Positions 1-9,800 of a stretch of DNA of 31,213 bases are shown in pieces. The notes beneath the pieces are model-generated. The model saw only the letters and a program-made list of their open reading frames with translations, was not told the origin of the DNA and ran no database searches. Source of the DNA: Cytophagaceae bacterium (GTDB lineage: Bacteria > Bacteroidota > Bacteroidia > Cytophagales > Flexibacteraceae). Each line of letters begins with the position of its first letter. Position 1 is the first letter of the stretch. The stretch spans positions 1 to 31,213 of the forward strand of contig CANHWS010000004.1 of assembly GCA_947464365.1 (NCBI GenBank), given 5' to 3'. Both the position numbers and the translations under genes were made by a program.

Positions 1-902
1 CCATTAACCTAAGCCATTACCAGCTGATAGACAGTGGAGATTACGAAAAACTAGAGCGGTTCGGCTCCGTAATCTTGGCCAGGCCAGAGCCACAGGCAAT
101 CTGGCCGAAAGCATTGGGCGATGACGAATGGACTAAGTTAGCCCATGCCTGGTTCGAAAAAGACGCTAAAAGCAACGAGAAGGGGTATTGGCACCTCATC
201 AATTGGCCCCAAAACGCCCCAGATAGCTGGTGGATGGACTACGAATACGAAGGGGTCAAGATCACGATGAAGCTATGGCTCAGTAGCTTCAAACATGTGG
301 GCATCTTCCCCGAACAGGCAGCCAACTGGGATTATATGATCAGGACGATTCGGGAAATGCAGGCAGGCACGGCCATGACTGACCCAATCAGCAAACCACG
401 GGTATTAAATTTATTTGGCTACACAGGGGCGGCCTCTTTGGCAGCCTCTGCAGCTGGGGCCGAGGTCACACACCTAGATGCCGTAAAACAGGTGGTGACC
501 ATCGCCCGTGAAAGTATGGAGGCTAGCCACCTGGATGGAATCAGGTGGGTGGTAGACGATGCCCTCAAATTTGTGAAGCGCGAACAACGTCGAGGCAATA
601 CCTATCACGGTATCGTGCTTGACCCGCCAGCATACGGACGTGGACCTGATGGCGAAAAATGGGTACTTGAAGATCATTTGCAAGAGCTACTCATGGCTTG
701 CCGTGACTTATTGGACCCGCAGTCCCACTTCCTGATCCTGAACCTTTACTCACTTGGGTTTTCGGCCTTGATTTCAGACAGCCTTGGCCGATCGATTTAC
801 ACTGCCGAAAATACCGAACAGTCTGCCGGAGAATTATACCTCGAGGATGATGGAAAACGAAGCCTACCACTCGGCACCTTTTTGCGAGTTCGTAAGGGCT
901 AG
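1..902 (+). CDS. Class I SAM-dependent methyltransferase (RlmI-like), 5' end cut by window edge
   Basis: Probable S-adenosylmethionine-dependent methyltransferase, most like the RlmI-type 23S rRNA methyltransferases; the substrate cannot be read from sequence. The Rossmann motif I is clear (VLNLFGYTGAASLAA, with the acidic end of strand 2 at HLDAVK), as is the catalytic loop VLDPPAYGRGP, the DPP(A/S)xGR form seen in the RlmI/YccW and PF10672 group. The reading frame is open to the first base: codons before the first apparent start (TTG at 75) read YQLIDSGDYEKLERFGSV and then run into RPEPQAIW, which is typical of this family. The TTG is therefore almost certainly internal and the gene starts outside the window. 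About 299 residues are visible, close to the full size of the short Bacteroidota members, so only a few residues are probably missing. The gene converges on the histidine kinase gene with 21 bp between stop codons. Fold is near certain, substrate unknown. Confidence 0.88.
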   Translation, partial: INLSHYQLIDSGDYEKLERFGSVILARPEPQAIWPKALGDDEWTKLAHAWFEKDAKSNEKGYWHLINWPQNAPDSWWMDYEYEGVKITMKLWLSSFKHVGIFPEQAANWDYMIRTIREMQAGTAMTDPISKPRVLNLFGYTGAASLAASAAGAEVTHLDAVKQVVTIARESMEASHLDGIRWVVDDALKFVKREQRRGNTYHGIVLDPPAYGRGPDGEKWVLEDHLQELLMACRDLLDPQSHFLILNLYSLGFSALISDSLGRSIYTAENTEQSAGELYLEDDGKRSLPLGTFLRVRKG

Positions 903-923
903 TGTGTAGGTAGCTTTTAGATC

Positions 924-3900
924 TTATTCGTACATCTGTCCCCCGGCATCAGGGTTCTCAACCAACGGAAGCTCAACAAAAAAGGTAGTCCCTTGTCCTT
1001 GGGTGGTCCTGAACGTGATACTACCACCAGCATGGTTAATGCCACGCTTGGCAACGGCCAGTCCGATGCCAGATCCACCACTTTTAGTACTGAAGTTCGG
1101 GATAAAGACCTTACTCCTGATGTCATCCGGGATACCGTTACCATTATCACTGAAAGTAATGATGACAGTGGACTGCGGAGTAGTTGCGAGGGATATTCGG
1201 AGTTTGGCCCGACGGTCATCTGGTACAGCTTGCAACGCATTCAGAACTAGGTTTGTGAAGATCCGGGACATCAGACGATTGTCCGCCTGAACCCAGAAAT
1301 GCCCTGGCTGAATTTCCATCTGAAGGTCATGCTCGGTGTCGGTTTGGTATAAATTTGTTGTGTTGCGTAGGACTTGGGCCACGTCAAAGACCTCGTTTTT
1401 AGGCACAGGCATCTTGGCAAATGTCGAGAAGCTGGTAGCAATATCGTTGAGGTTTTCTACTTGGGTCAAGAGGGTTTTGATGCTGCGATCAAGCAGGTTA
1501 GGTACGTTAGGGTTGTTACTATCTATCGCCTTCTGAAGGTATTGCAGCGTGAGCTTCATCGGCGTTAGCGGATTTTTGATCTCATGTGCCACTTGCTGGG
1601 CCATTTCGCGCCAAGCACTTTCCTTTTCAGAAGCCGACAATGCCTCGCGGCTAGCTTCTAGTTTCAAGAGCATTTTGTTATACTCATTGATCAGGAGGCC
1701 GATTTCGTCGCGGGTACGCCACTCGAGCCGGGTATTACTCTGGAGGCTAGTCCGGCGAAGCCTATTGGTAATGAGCTTGAGAGGCACAACCAGCTGCTGG
1801 CTCACGTAATAGCTCAAGGCCAAGAAAATCAGAAAAACAGCCGTAAAGATCCGGAGTAGGCTAAAGACCACATCTGTTATCTGGTGATTGAGCTCACTAC
1901 CACTATCAAAATAAGGTATGCTCAGGATGGCAATTGGCTTGCCTGTTTCATTATGGAAAACAGGAACATAGGCCGATTTGAAGGTCAACCTACCGACATA
2001 TTCAGTCTCTAGCGTATTGGCCTGCCGATTTTCGAGCAATTGTGACCATGCTCGCGGATTGATGTACGGTTCCAGCAATTGCTTTTCGTATATACTTGGC
2101 TGGCTGGTACTGATTAAGCGTCCATCGATCCCGAAGAGGTTGATGTCCTGCCCAGTATTGCGTGACACTTGGCCTATTTGGTCCGTTAGGCTATTGAGAG
2201 CCAAACTACCTTGTAGGTATTGCTGCACATCTGGTCCAAGATTATTAACGGCATCCTCAGTGTGCTTGATGAAACTAGTGTACAGATCATCCCTGTACGA
2301 ATTGCCGATCACGGACAAGATCAGAATGGTGGCAAGCAACAGAGGCAAAAAGAATGCGGCGTTAAGGAAAAGCTGAATCTTGGTCGAAAGCAGCATCTGT
2401 GTGTTCTGGTACCTCAGGTAAATAAAATAACCCAGAACCAGAGTCAGGATATAAGATATCAGGATAAAGAACAGAAACGCAAAAGCATTGATCAGCTGCT
2501 TGATCGGAAACAAGACACTAGTCACGACCACCGTCTTTTTGTCGGCACCTATCACACCAAGATGATGCTGCCCATTGTCATTCTCGACCCCTATAGTATA
2601 GAAATTAGGATCCTGGAGCAGGCTCCTGTCAAAATTACGGTCATAGTTTTGTGACCCAAAGGCATAGATCAGATCCTGATCAGCAAAAATGGCATAGCTA
2701 TATACCCGATTCTGGAGAGCAGAGCCTTGCCTGCGATCTACAAGAAGTTGGGGATAGACTGTACTTTGGGAAATACGCTTGAGCTTGACATCGAGAACAA
2801 TAGAACCCACCTCGACGCTATCCTTTACGAGCGGGACGAAACACAAATAGCGTTTAAAGACATTACGGTTCAGCTCATTGAGGAAATATAGGCGTGGATA
2901 TGGTGTTGCGTAGGTTGGTTTGTTGTAGGTAGATAACAGTTTTGCGTACTCGCCTGAGGGTGCATCTTGTTGCTCAAGAGCAGCACCAACGCTGTTGTAA
3001 AGGGTGATGTTAATGTCATATTTGTTGAAGTAGGGGTCAAGATGTGCCCGCTGTATCTTCTGGATTACTAGCTCCTTGTTGCTAAACGGGTCTATCATCC
3101 TGTTGAGGATGAAGTCATCTTGGGTAATTTTATCCCGCATTTGGTGCAGAAGCTGCTCTGCAATGGCATCATTGTCATTGAGGAGCTGGTTGGCAAACTG
3201 ATGTTTGGCTGAGATTGACTTTTCGCGTACCAATTCGCGTTGAGCCAAACCTGCAGAGATCGCACAGACTGCAGCGCACAAAAAGTAGTAGATAAAGGTC
3301 TGGTACCGCTGCTCGGCCACATACTTTGGCAACTTGAACCTGATTACAATAATGTAGTACCCCAACAGTAGCGGAATAGCGTACCAGTGGAATATAGACC
3401 TATAGAACCAATAGGTAGATCCATAAACTAGGGTTGCGATGGCTGCCGCACCATAGATTATTGGTTGATCGTAGCCGTTGATCTTGAGATAAAGCCGCAC
3501 CAGCGTATGGCTAAACAAAAAATAGTTGGTCGCAAACAACAAGAATACAACCAAGGCCAATATCCGCCAGAAGCTGATACTAAGCGTCGCATTGAGGTCT
3601 AGGGTCCAGGTGCTGTCGCTGAACAATAGTTGCGAACCTATCATCATCGCGAGCTGGGCCGCATAACCCGCTAGCACGATCAGGACAGATTGAAAGAGCC
3701 GTACAATGGCTGGCCTATGTCGAAGTTTGTCATAAGCGGAGGACGCAAAGAGGTACCTGAATACATAACCCAGCAGCAAGGCGCCAATCAGCAGGTTCAC
3801 GGCAAGGTCGCCAAGGCTAAGGGGCGGCAGCTCAGCATTGACAATTGTATTGTCGAATAAGGTGGTTGTCAGCATGGTGCTAGGGAAACCAGCCCAAAAC

Positions 3901-4739
3901 ATCAACAACCTGAGGGATCCGAAGCAGGCTACCAGTACTGCCAAGCCAAGGACAATTTGCTTACGTGCAACCAAGGTCTGCAACACTAGTCGACAAAGCC
4001 ACCATGACAATAACACAACTGCCATCGACAGTAGGATAAGCATAATGTACCGCGCATTGTCAGGGGTGTAACCATGCTCACTTGCCAAAAAAACCGAAAA
4101 CAGGAACGTTCCATCAGCTAGTGTCACAATGCTTTGCTGATCAGAAAGTCTGTTGACTGTGGCACCGAGATAGTTGAAGGCCGTAAACGTCCAGCCACTG
4201 ACCAGATATTTGTTGCTGATCGAGAATCGATGAAAAATTGGCACCACCGACACCACCGAATAAATTGTCGGTCCAATTGTATCTTCTGTCTTGATCATTA
4301 GGTAGCGCATATTACGCTGCCAGACTAAACGATGCTTAAACCGCTCGACCATCGACTGCTCAGGCGGGACGATGTGTGCATCGGTCCAGTGCCAGAGCTT
4401 GCCATCTATAAGTAGCATAGACGGAGTGGTAGCCAGCCCGTTGAGCATCTCTCGGCTAATCCGTAAGGTCTTCTTGTTTGACTTGGCTTCAAGGACAACT
4501 TGGTGGATATAATCAAGCGCTCGCTGATTGTGTATCTCAGCCTCTGCAACCCTATCCCGAATCTGTTGCTGCAATGAGCCTTGAAGTACAGCCAAAGCAG
4601 GTTCCTTGTTCCGGTGGTCGAGCAGAAAGTAGAGCGACACGGCCGCAACCAAACATGCTAGGCCAAGCACGAGGCTACCCGGGCCAGACCAAAAGTCTCG
4701 CAAACGTCTGTTAAGCAGGGCCGAGTAGGATAAAAACAT
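924..4739 (-). CDS. Large NtrY-like transmembrane sensor histidine kinase
   Basis: Membrane histidine kinase of 1271 residues. Order of parts: TM helix at about 22-40; extracytoplasmic segment to about 230; six to eight TM helices between 231 and 498; a second extracytoplasmic segment at about 500-745; TM helices at 748-775 and 789-812; a third extracytoplasmic segment at 815-955; TM helix 960-979; HAMP about 975-1030; phosphoacceptor helix with VAHEIKNPLTP (His1052); N box NLVLNALQAVPDD (about 1118 + 50); G1 box DNGNGIPDD (about 1198) and G2 box GGSGIGLAVAKRG (about 1220-1232). The H box and the TFAKMP segment after it are typical of NtrY-like kinases. All catalytic boxes look intact. The ATG at 4739 is chosen because the first TM helix follows directly; no Shine-Dalgarno is visible. 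No response regulator lies nearby, so the partner is unknown. It lies downstream of, and on the same strand as, the glycosyltransferase, with a 104-bp gap. The ligand cannot be predicted. Confidence 0.93.
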   Translation of the reverse strand: MFLSYSALLNRRLRDFWSGPGSLVLGLACLVAAVSLYFLLDHRNKEPALAVLQGSLQQQIRDRVAEAEIHNQRALDYIHQVVLEAKSNKKTLRISREMLNGLATTPSMLLIDGKLWHWTDAHIVPPEQSMVERFKHRLVWQRNMRYLMIKTEDTIGPTIYSVVSVVPIFHRFSISNKYLVSGWTFTAFNYLGATVNRLSDQQSIVTLADGTFLFSVFLASEHGYTPDNARYIMLILLSMAVVLLSWWLCRLVLQTLVARKQIVLGLAVLVACFGSLRLLMFWAGFPSTMLTTTLFDNTIVNAELPPLSLGDLAVNLLIGALLLGYVFRYLFASSAYDKLRHRPAIVRLFQSVLIVLAGYAAQLAMMIGSQLLFSDSTWTLDLNATLSISFWRILALVVFLLFATNYFLFSHTLVRLYLKINGYDQPIIYGAAAIATLVYGSTYWFYRSIFHWYAIPLLLGYYIIVIRFKLPKYVAEQRYQTFIYYFLCAAVCAISAGLAQRELVREKSISAKHQFANQLLNDNDAIAEQLLHQMRDKITQDDFILNRMIDPFSNKELVIQKIQRAHLDPYFNKYDINITLYNSVGAALEQQDAPSGEYAKLLSTYNKPTYATPYPRLYFLNELNRNVFKRYLCFVPLVKDSVEVGSIVLDVKLKRISQSTVYPQLLVDRRQGSALQNRVYSYAIFADQDLIYAFGSQNYDRNFDRSLLQDPNFYTIGVENDNGQHHLGVIGADKKTVVVTSVLFPIKQLINAFAFLFFILISYILTLVLGYFIYLRYQNTQMLLSTKIQLFLNAAFFLPLLLATILILSVIGNSYRDDLYTSFIKHTEDAVNNLGPDVQQYLQGSLALNSLTDQIGQVSRNTGQDINLFGIDGRLISTSQPSIYEKQLLEPYINPRAWSQLLENRQANTLETEYVGRLTFKSAYVPVFHNETGKPIAILSIPYFDSGSELNHQITDVVFSLLRIFTAVFLIFLALSYYVSQQLVVPLKLITNRLRRTSLQSNTRLEWRTRDEIGLLINEYNKMLLKLEASREALSASEKESAWREMAQQVAHEIKNPLTPMKLTLQYLQKAIDSNNPNVPNLLDRSIKTLLTQVENLNDIATSFSTFAKMPVPKNEVFDVAQVLRNTTNLYQTDTEHDLQMEIQPGHFWVQADNRLMSRIFTNLVLNALQAVPDDRRAKLRISLATTPQSTVIITFSDNGNGIPDDIRSKVFIPNFSTKSGGSGIGLAVAKRGINHAGGSITFRTTQGQGTTFFVELPLVENPDAGGQMYE

Positions 4740-4792
4740 CTGAGGCTAAAGTAAGGGCAGAAATGGCTAGGTTGTTATCCCCCCGCCTTGCT

Positions 4793-4808
4793 TTGATACC
4801 AATATCAA
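4793..4808. repeat. Inverted repeat between glycosyltransferase and histidine kinase genes
   Basis: TTGATA-CCAA-TATCAA forms a perfect 6-bp inverted repeat with a 4-base loop. It lies 35 bp past the glycosyltransferase stop and 54 bp before the kinase start (minus strand). No run of T follows it on that strand, so a rho-independent terminator is unlikely. A regulatory site or chance is possible. Confidence 0.35.
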
Positions 4809-4843
4809 GCCAAAAAAGGTATCTGGCTGCCTAAACCCATGGT

Positions 4844-5914
4844 TTACAGATCCGAAAAGCGCCGCACACCTTCGAGGAAGTATCGATACACGATGCTAAA
4901 TTGGCCTATCCCTGGCACCTTGAGTGCCATTGGCTCAGGCCGGATTTGCCGTCGAACCTTTCGGTAATGTCCCAAGGAAGCATAGAAAGCAAAATGTGCC
5001 CTTACGATAGACCAACAGTCTTTAGGCTTTCCGCTTAGCAGAAACTTGATCCCCGCCACACCATCTAGATTGAGTCTCTCCATAATGACTGGAATCAGAT
5101 CTTTGGCGGGCAGGTTTTTGTAGAGGAGCAGAAGGCCGTTTCGGAAGTTGAGGTAGGTTTTGCGGGGGTTGGACTTGTGTAAAGTCCCACCACCCACATG
5201 AAATACCTTTGCACTTGGCACAACCCAAACCTGCCGACCTTTGTGGGCCAGGCGCCAACAAAGATCGATTTCCTCCATGTGGGCAAAGAAAAACTCATCT
5301 AGTCCCCCGACACTTTTGTAGTCATCAGTCCTGATAAGCATGCAGGCTCCTGTGGCCCAAAATATCTGCACTGCATCATCATACTGGCCCAAGTCCCTTT
5401 CGCACGTATCAAACAAGCGCCCACGGCAATATGGATAACCTAACCGATCAATAAATCCGCCAGATGCACCAGCGAACTCGAAGTGGTCAGGTGAGGCTAC
5501 ACTCAGAATCTTGGGTTGGCAGGCAGCCACCAATGGGTTGACCTTCAGGAAGGTCATCATAGGCTCAAGCCAACCTGCCGGCGTTTCAACGTCTGAGTTA
5601 AGCAGAACAACGTAGGGATAAGGGCACTGTGCAATGGCTCTGTTATAGCCTCCACTAAAGCCGTGGTTGCTACCTAAGTCTAAGATGCGGACTTCTGAGA
5701 ATCTTGCCTCAGAGGCCAACCACGCAAGGCTGCCATCTGTACTCCCGTTGTCAGCAACCACCACCTCAGCCATACCAGAATGGGCTACCACCCCCTCCAG
5801 ATAAGTCTGAAGGAAACGAAGTCCATTGTAGTTCAGGATGATGACTGCAACCTCCAGATCTGGCAATGCTGCCCAGGACTTTGAGGTTGTAGTTTGAGGT
5901 GCTGGTTGACCCAT
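4844..5914 (-). CDS. Glycosyltransferase family 2
   Basis: Putative inverting GT-A glycosyltransferase of 356 residues, probably cytoplasmic, transferring a sugar from a nucleotide-sugar donor during glycan assembly. Visible motifs: VAVIILNYNG at about 23-32, the nucleotide-binding VVADNGSTDGS at 52-62, the metal-binding region LLNSDVETP at about 104-112 (SD in place of the classical DXD), and the acceptor-side segment GGLDEFFFAHMEEIDLCWR, typical of the rhamnosyltransferase-like WbbL/WsaF subgroup. There is no obvious TM helix. The ATG at 5914 lies just ahead of the first beta strand. It starts 44 bp after the ybaB-like gene on the same strand, so co-transcription is likely. Donor and acceptor cannot be assigned. 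Family assignment is strong. Confidence 0.93.
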   Translation of the reverse strand: MGQPAPQTTTSKSWAALPDLEVAVIILNYNGLRFLQTYLEGVVAHSGMAEVVVADNGSTDGSLAWLASEARFSEVRILDLGSNHGFSGGYNRAIAQCPYPYVVLLNSDVETPAGWLEPMMTFLKVNPLVAACQPKILSVASPDHFEFAGASGGFIDRLGYPYCRGRLFDTCERDLGQYDDAVQIFWATGACMLIRTDDYKSVGGLDEFFFAHMEEIDLCWRLAHKGRQVWVVPSAKVFHVGGGTLHKSNPRKTYLNFRNGLLLLYKNLPAKDLIPVIMERLNLDGVAGIKFLLSGKPKDCWSIVRAHFAFYASLGHYRKVRRQIRPEPMALKVPGIGQFSIVYRYFLEGVRRFSDL

Positions 5915-5958
5915 TCAAAATGTTAGGTTAAAAGCTGGCCAGGTGCCATTAGATGCGA

Positions 5959-6294
5959 CTAGCCCAGCATTGAGCCAAGATCAAACCCTGGGATATTGGG
6001 CAGTAGGCCTTCGGTCTCTTGCTTGATTCGCAAGGAAACATTGGCCTTAACGGTAACGATTGCTTCGTTGGTGGCCAAGACGATCAGGTCACTTAGTTGG
6101 TCAGCATCGCCGGACTGAAACAACTCGGGCGAAATCACAAGGTCCACCAGCTGTCCGTCGCCGTCAACAGTGACGGAGACAAGGCCACCTGCAGACGTAG
6201 CCGAAGCGCGCATATTTTGCTGGTCAGCACGGACCGCTTCCAGCTTGGTTTTGGCTTCACGGGCTTTGCCCATGATGTTTAGCATATCGAACAT
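5959..6294 (-). CDS. YbaB/EbfC family nucleoid-associated protein
   Basis: Small DNA-binding protein of 111 residues, the usual size of the YbaB/EbfC family, which binds DNA as a homodimer and is found across bacteria. The family plan is present: an N-terminal amphipathic helix (MFDMLNIMGKAREAKTKLEA), the central sheet with GLVSVTVDGDGQLVDLVISP, and a C-terminal helix with LIVLATNEAI, ending in a Gly/Phe/Leu-rich tail. In many bacteria ybaB follows dnaX and precedes recR; here it instead precedes a glycosyltransferase gene, so the linkage is not the classical one. A Bacteroidota-type promoter candidate lies about 85 bp upstream. It is probably the first gene of a ybaB-glycosyltransferase unit. 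Confidence 0.93.
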   Translation of the reverse strand: MFDMLNIMGKAREAKTKLEAVRADQQNMRASATSAGGLVSVTVDGDGQLVDLVISPELFQSGDADQLSDLIVLATNEAIVTVKANVSLRIKQETEGLLPNIPGFDLGSMLG

Positions 6295-6378
6295 AGTTGG
6301 TCGGGTGATGACGTGTATCTAGTGCGAAGTATGACCCTTTGTCGTACGCTGGCACAATCTTCTTGATGTCATCTGATG

Positions 6379-6405
6379 CAAATATAGGTCAGATGTAGCC
6401 TTCAA
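6379..6405 (-). promoter_or_regulatory. Candidate Bacteroidota-type promoter for the ybaB-like gene
   Basis: On the minus strand, TATATTTG at 6386-6379 matches the -7 consensus TAnnTTTG used by the primary sigma factor of Bacteroidota. A TTG at 6405-6403 lies 16 bp upstream, just short of the usual 17-23 bp spacing to the -33 box. The implied 5' UTR is about 75-80 bases. It is a motif match only. Confidence 0.4.
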
Positions 6406-6653
6406 CAGTGCATTATGTCTCCAGTTCGACTCCAAAAAGGCCCGCTCATAAATCATACCGAAAAACCTTATTACCATACGTCTTTACCATTCATTTTCCA
6501 CTAAAGGAGGGCACTCAAACAAGTCCTTTCAAACGGGTCAACAATGCAGGTAAAGAGGCACCGTTTCGTTCAAAACCTCTCCAAAACCCTCCCAGTTAAT
6601 ACCCATAAGCCAAAATGAGTGTCAATACTGCCAGATTGGGCCAAGTTTTTGAT

Positions 6654-6665
6654 ACCTTTAAAGGT
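6654..6665. promoter_or_regulatory. Perfect 12-bp palindrome upstream of the giant gene
   Basis: ACCTTTAAAGGT is a perfect palindrome. It overlaps TACCTTTA (6653-6660), a 7-of-8 match to the -7 box TAnnTTTG on the plus strand, although the nearest TTG (6636-6638) is only 14 bp upstream, too close for a good -33 box. Its position suits an operator for the surface protein gene, but function is inferred. Confidence 0.35.
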
Positions 6666-6868
6666 CAATACCACCAATTAACCATACGAAAAAGCTAAGT
6701 CATCCTAACGCTAATTGCGTGGGATGGTACATGCGTGTTTTTGTCAGTTTGCCGGTGGTCATTACCTACATCACATTTCTTAGATCCAGAAGGCATTTTC
6801 GTCTAACTGGACTTAGGAGACCACCAACCCTGACCGAATTGAAAAATACCATTACCAGTCCTCTTAGA

Positions 6869-9800
6869 ATGACTACGAAACTGAACAGCAACCCCGTTGC
6901 ATGTTGTCATAAGCTTACCTCCTCCGACAACAAATTAGCCCAAGCTCCTAATCCGCCAACCTTAGGATTTACCGGCAAAACACTAAAATCCCTTGCGATA
7001 ATATGTTTTGGCGTGCTCGCTATTTTGATGGCCTCGTTACCATCTTTCGCCCAGACGACTTACACATGGGCCAGTACAACAGCTGGCGGATCATGGGCAA
7101 CAGGCTCGAACTGGTCCCCAACTAGGTCCTCGCCAGCCAATAATGACGTGCTGGTTTTCAATGCCAGCAGCAATATCACTATCACTGCCATTCCGACGCA
7201 AACCATTGGGCGTTTGAGAGTTATAGGATCAGGGGTTGTTACACTACAGTCTTCTGGCAACATTACCCTCACAATACAAGCAGGTGGCACTAGTCCGCAG
7301 GTGGATATTGCAGCTGGTGGTTTAGTGGTCAATGGGCTTACAAGTAATAGCGTCAACCTAACAATTGCTAGCGGCAACACAGTGACCACAGGGACAGGAA
7401 CGTCTCTAGCCTTCACCAACCTTGCCACATTTACCAACAATGGGGTGACCTTCACACAAAATGGAGTTCTTTTTGACTTCCAATCTGGCTCGGCATACAC
7501 TCATGCTGTCAATCAGGGTACCATCCCAATCGGAACATGGAACGCTAATAGTACTGTCTCGCTAACCAGCATGACCAATGGTAATGGCTCGGGCCTTGCC
7601 AACATTGCCAATATCAACCAGGCATTCGGGAACTTAACAGTCGGCTGCTCCCAAACAACAGACCTCTCCTTGAACGTAAACTCCTCGTTTTCGGTTGCTG
7701 GCACTTTTTTGGTTACCGGCAATACCACTGGTTCGGCTGGCACACAGTATAATGGTAACGGAACCCGCTATGCACTCAAGCTTGTATCATCTGTCTCTAG
7801 TGGAAGTGTGACAATTACCCTCAACAACGTAACAGTCAGCGGTAGCACGAATGTTTGTCTAGTTGTATTTTCGGATGCCCCTGCTTCTAGTAGCAACACA
7901 GTGACGGTCAACGTTACGGGCACCATTACGCTTGGCAACAACAGCAACCAAGCCCGGTTGATTTACGTAGGCAATACAGCGCCCGCAACCATTACCTGTA
8001 CAGGCACAGCCTTAACCAATATCGGCAATAATAGCACCTTAGTTTTCTTAGACCACGGCAACCTACTTAGTGGATGTAACGTGACGGTCACAATGCTTAG
8101 CAGCATTTCCACCTCAACTTCGTCAAGCCAATTTTGGCCATTAAGAGCTTATGCTAATAGCGCCTCTAACGGAAGCAACAATAGCACCCTTAATGTAACC
8201 ATTGGAAACTTCACTACGCCTTGTACCATTACTAATCAAGGCACAAGTGGATTCAACATACTTGCACAAAATAGTGGGAGTGCAGCCAACCAGTCCAACA
8301 ACCAGGTGACATTCACTGTCTATGGCAACGTGGTACAGAACTCAGGTACCCCTACTATCACGGTCAACCCAACTGACCGATCAGACGCTAGCCGTCAAGT
8401 AGCAACACTAAATATCTACCAAACAACTGGGGGTGTCAACGGAAACTTGACTATCAGTAGCGGAAACTTTATTATGGGCCAAAACAACAATGTTTTGGCG
8501 TCGAACGGCAACCGTTCCTTCCTCAATGTGGAGGGCAACATCTCCGGAGGGACCATCACAGGCGGAAGCAACCGAGTAAATATGGTTGGCCAAGTTAGGC
8601 TTTTTGGCCCTGCTAGTAGATTGGCTACAACTGGCACCCTAAATCTTAACAATGCGATTGATCTCATCATAGACAATGGTACTGGCAACAGCTCCACATT
8701 GGATAACACGGTAAACCTAAACTCTGGTATCAGTTACTTGAAGTTAACTTCGGGCAACCTGAACCTCAACGCCAAGACATGTTCGGTTGCTGCCAATACT
8801 TGGGTATTCAAATCACAGGGTACTATTTCGGCCACACCAAGCTATACTGCCCCGATAAACTACTACTACAGTGGTACCACAACAACTGGCCCAGAACTAA
8901 GCACTAGTTTTAATGCAGGTACTATCGTGGTTGCGAGTAGCGCCAATATCACATCAGGTGGGAACTTTAGGTTCCAGACACGGTTTGTGAATAAGGGTAC
9001 CTTTACGCAGTCAACCTCCTTTACAGCTACCTCAGTTAATAGCGTTACCCTTACCGACAGTGCCGGCGTAGGCACTAGTGCCACTTTTGGCAATTTAGCA
9101 TCAGTCAACACTGGTGGTAGTGGAAACTGGATCAATGACTTATCGTTTACGGTTGCTGGCAACTGGACTAGCAGTGTCACATCTGGCGACCTTGCTTTGC
9201 TTTTTATCAAAGGCAACACCGTAACACCAAGGACGGTTAATGTTGTTGGCAATTTTACAATAGGTGCAGGCACCCGGTTTGATATGACGTCTAGCTCCTC
9301 TCCTACCTTGACAAGCAACGGTCCTGACCACTCGTTAATTATTGGGGGCAACTTTACATACAACAATGGCAATGATATTTGCAAGTTTGTTTATATCAAT
9401 GGCAATTTTATACAAGCTGTCAACCTTACTATAGGAGGAACTGGAAGTTCGGCATTTAATGTAAGCTCTATCACCAGCATAGATAGATTCACACTAAAAA
9501 ATCTAGCGTTTACTGGTACTGGTTCCGTATCGAGCACTAGTGTAAACTGCTACATCTATGGTTCATTGTCGAACACCTCCACAACGAACTTAAACATCAG
9601 TGGTGGACGAATTAATTTCATGGGAGGACCCTATGGCTTTACCCAGAATATTGGATCATCTGGTGGCGGAACTTTGAGTTTACCCAACGTCACAATTGAA
9701 GCATCAGGAACCGTTGTTAGTATGCTCCAGAACATATCCATCAGCGGGACTGGTACATCTGACCTTTGGCACTCATGTGCCTTCGGCATAAACTCGGCTG

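Larger units (their letters stand above)
6295..6718. other. Divergent intergenic region, no convincing gene
   Basis: This 424-bp gap separates the ybaB-like gene (leftward) from the giant surface protein gene (rightward). It holds the ybaB promoter candidate, a purine-rich AAAGGAGG at 6504-6511 with no start codon at a usable distance, an 8-bp direct repeat GTCAATAC at 6621-6628 and 6664-6671, and a perfect palindrome at 6654-6665. A 63-codon frame opening with GTG at 6408 has no recognisable protein features and is not called. If the giant gene starts at 6869, the non-coding region extends to about 574 bp. Confidence 0.6.

Noticed and set aside
75..77. TTG as start of the methyltransferase
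   Set aside because: The frame continues to the window edge with family-typical residues (DSGDYEKLERFG), so the TTG is internal.
6504..6511. AAAGGAGG resembling a Shine-Dalgarno sequence
   Set aside because: The next ATG on this strand is about 30 bp away and heads no plausible gene; other genes in the window do not use such sites.
6408..6599. 63-codon frame between the ybaB-like gene and the giant gene
   Set aside because: GTG start, no ribosome-binding context, no recognisable sequence, and a composition like translated non-coding DNA.
8866..9384. Long minus-strand frame (172 codons) inside the giant gene, with similar ones at 7060-7500, 12061-12546 and 16399-16875
   Set aside because: They lie opposite strongly patterned repeat codons; their translations are low-complexity Val/Leu/Pro-rich and share no family features. 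They are reflections of the codon use of the sense strand.
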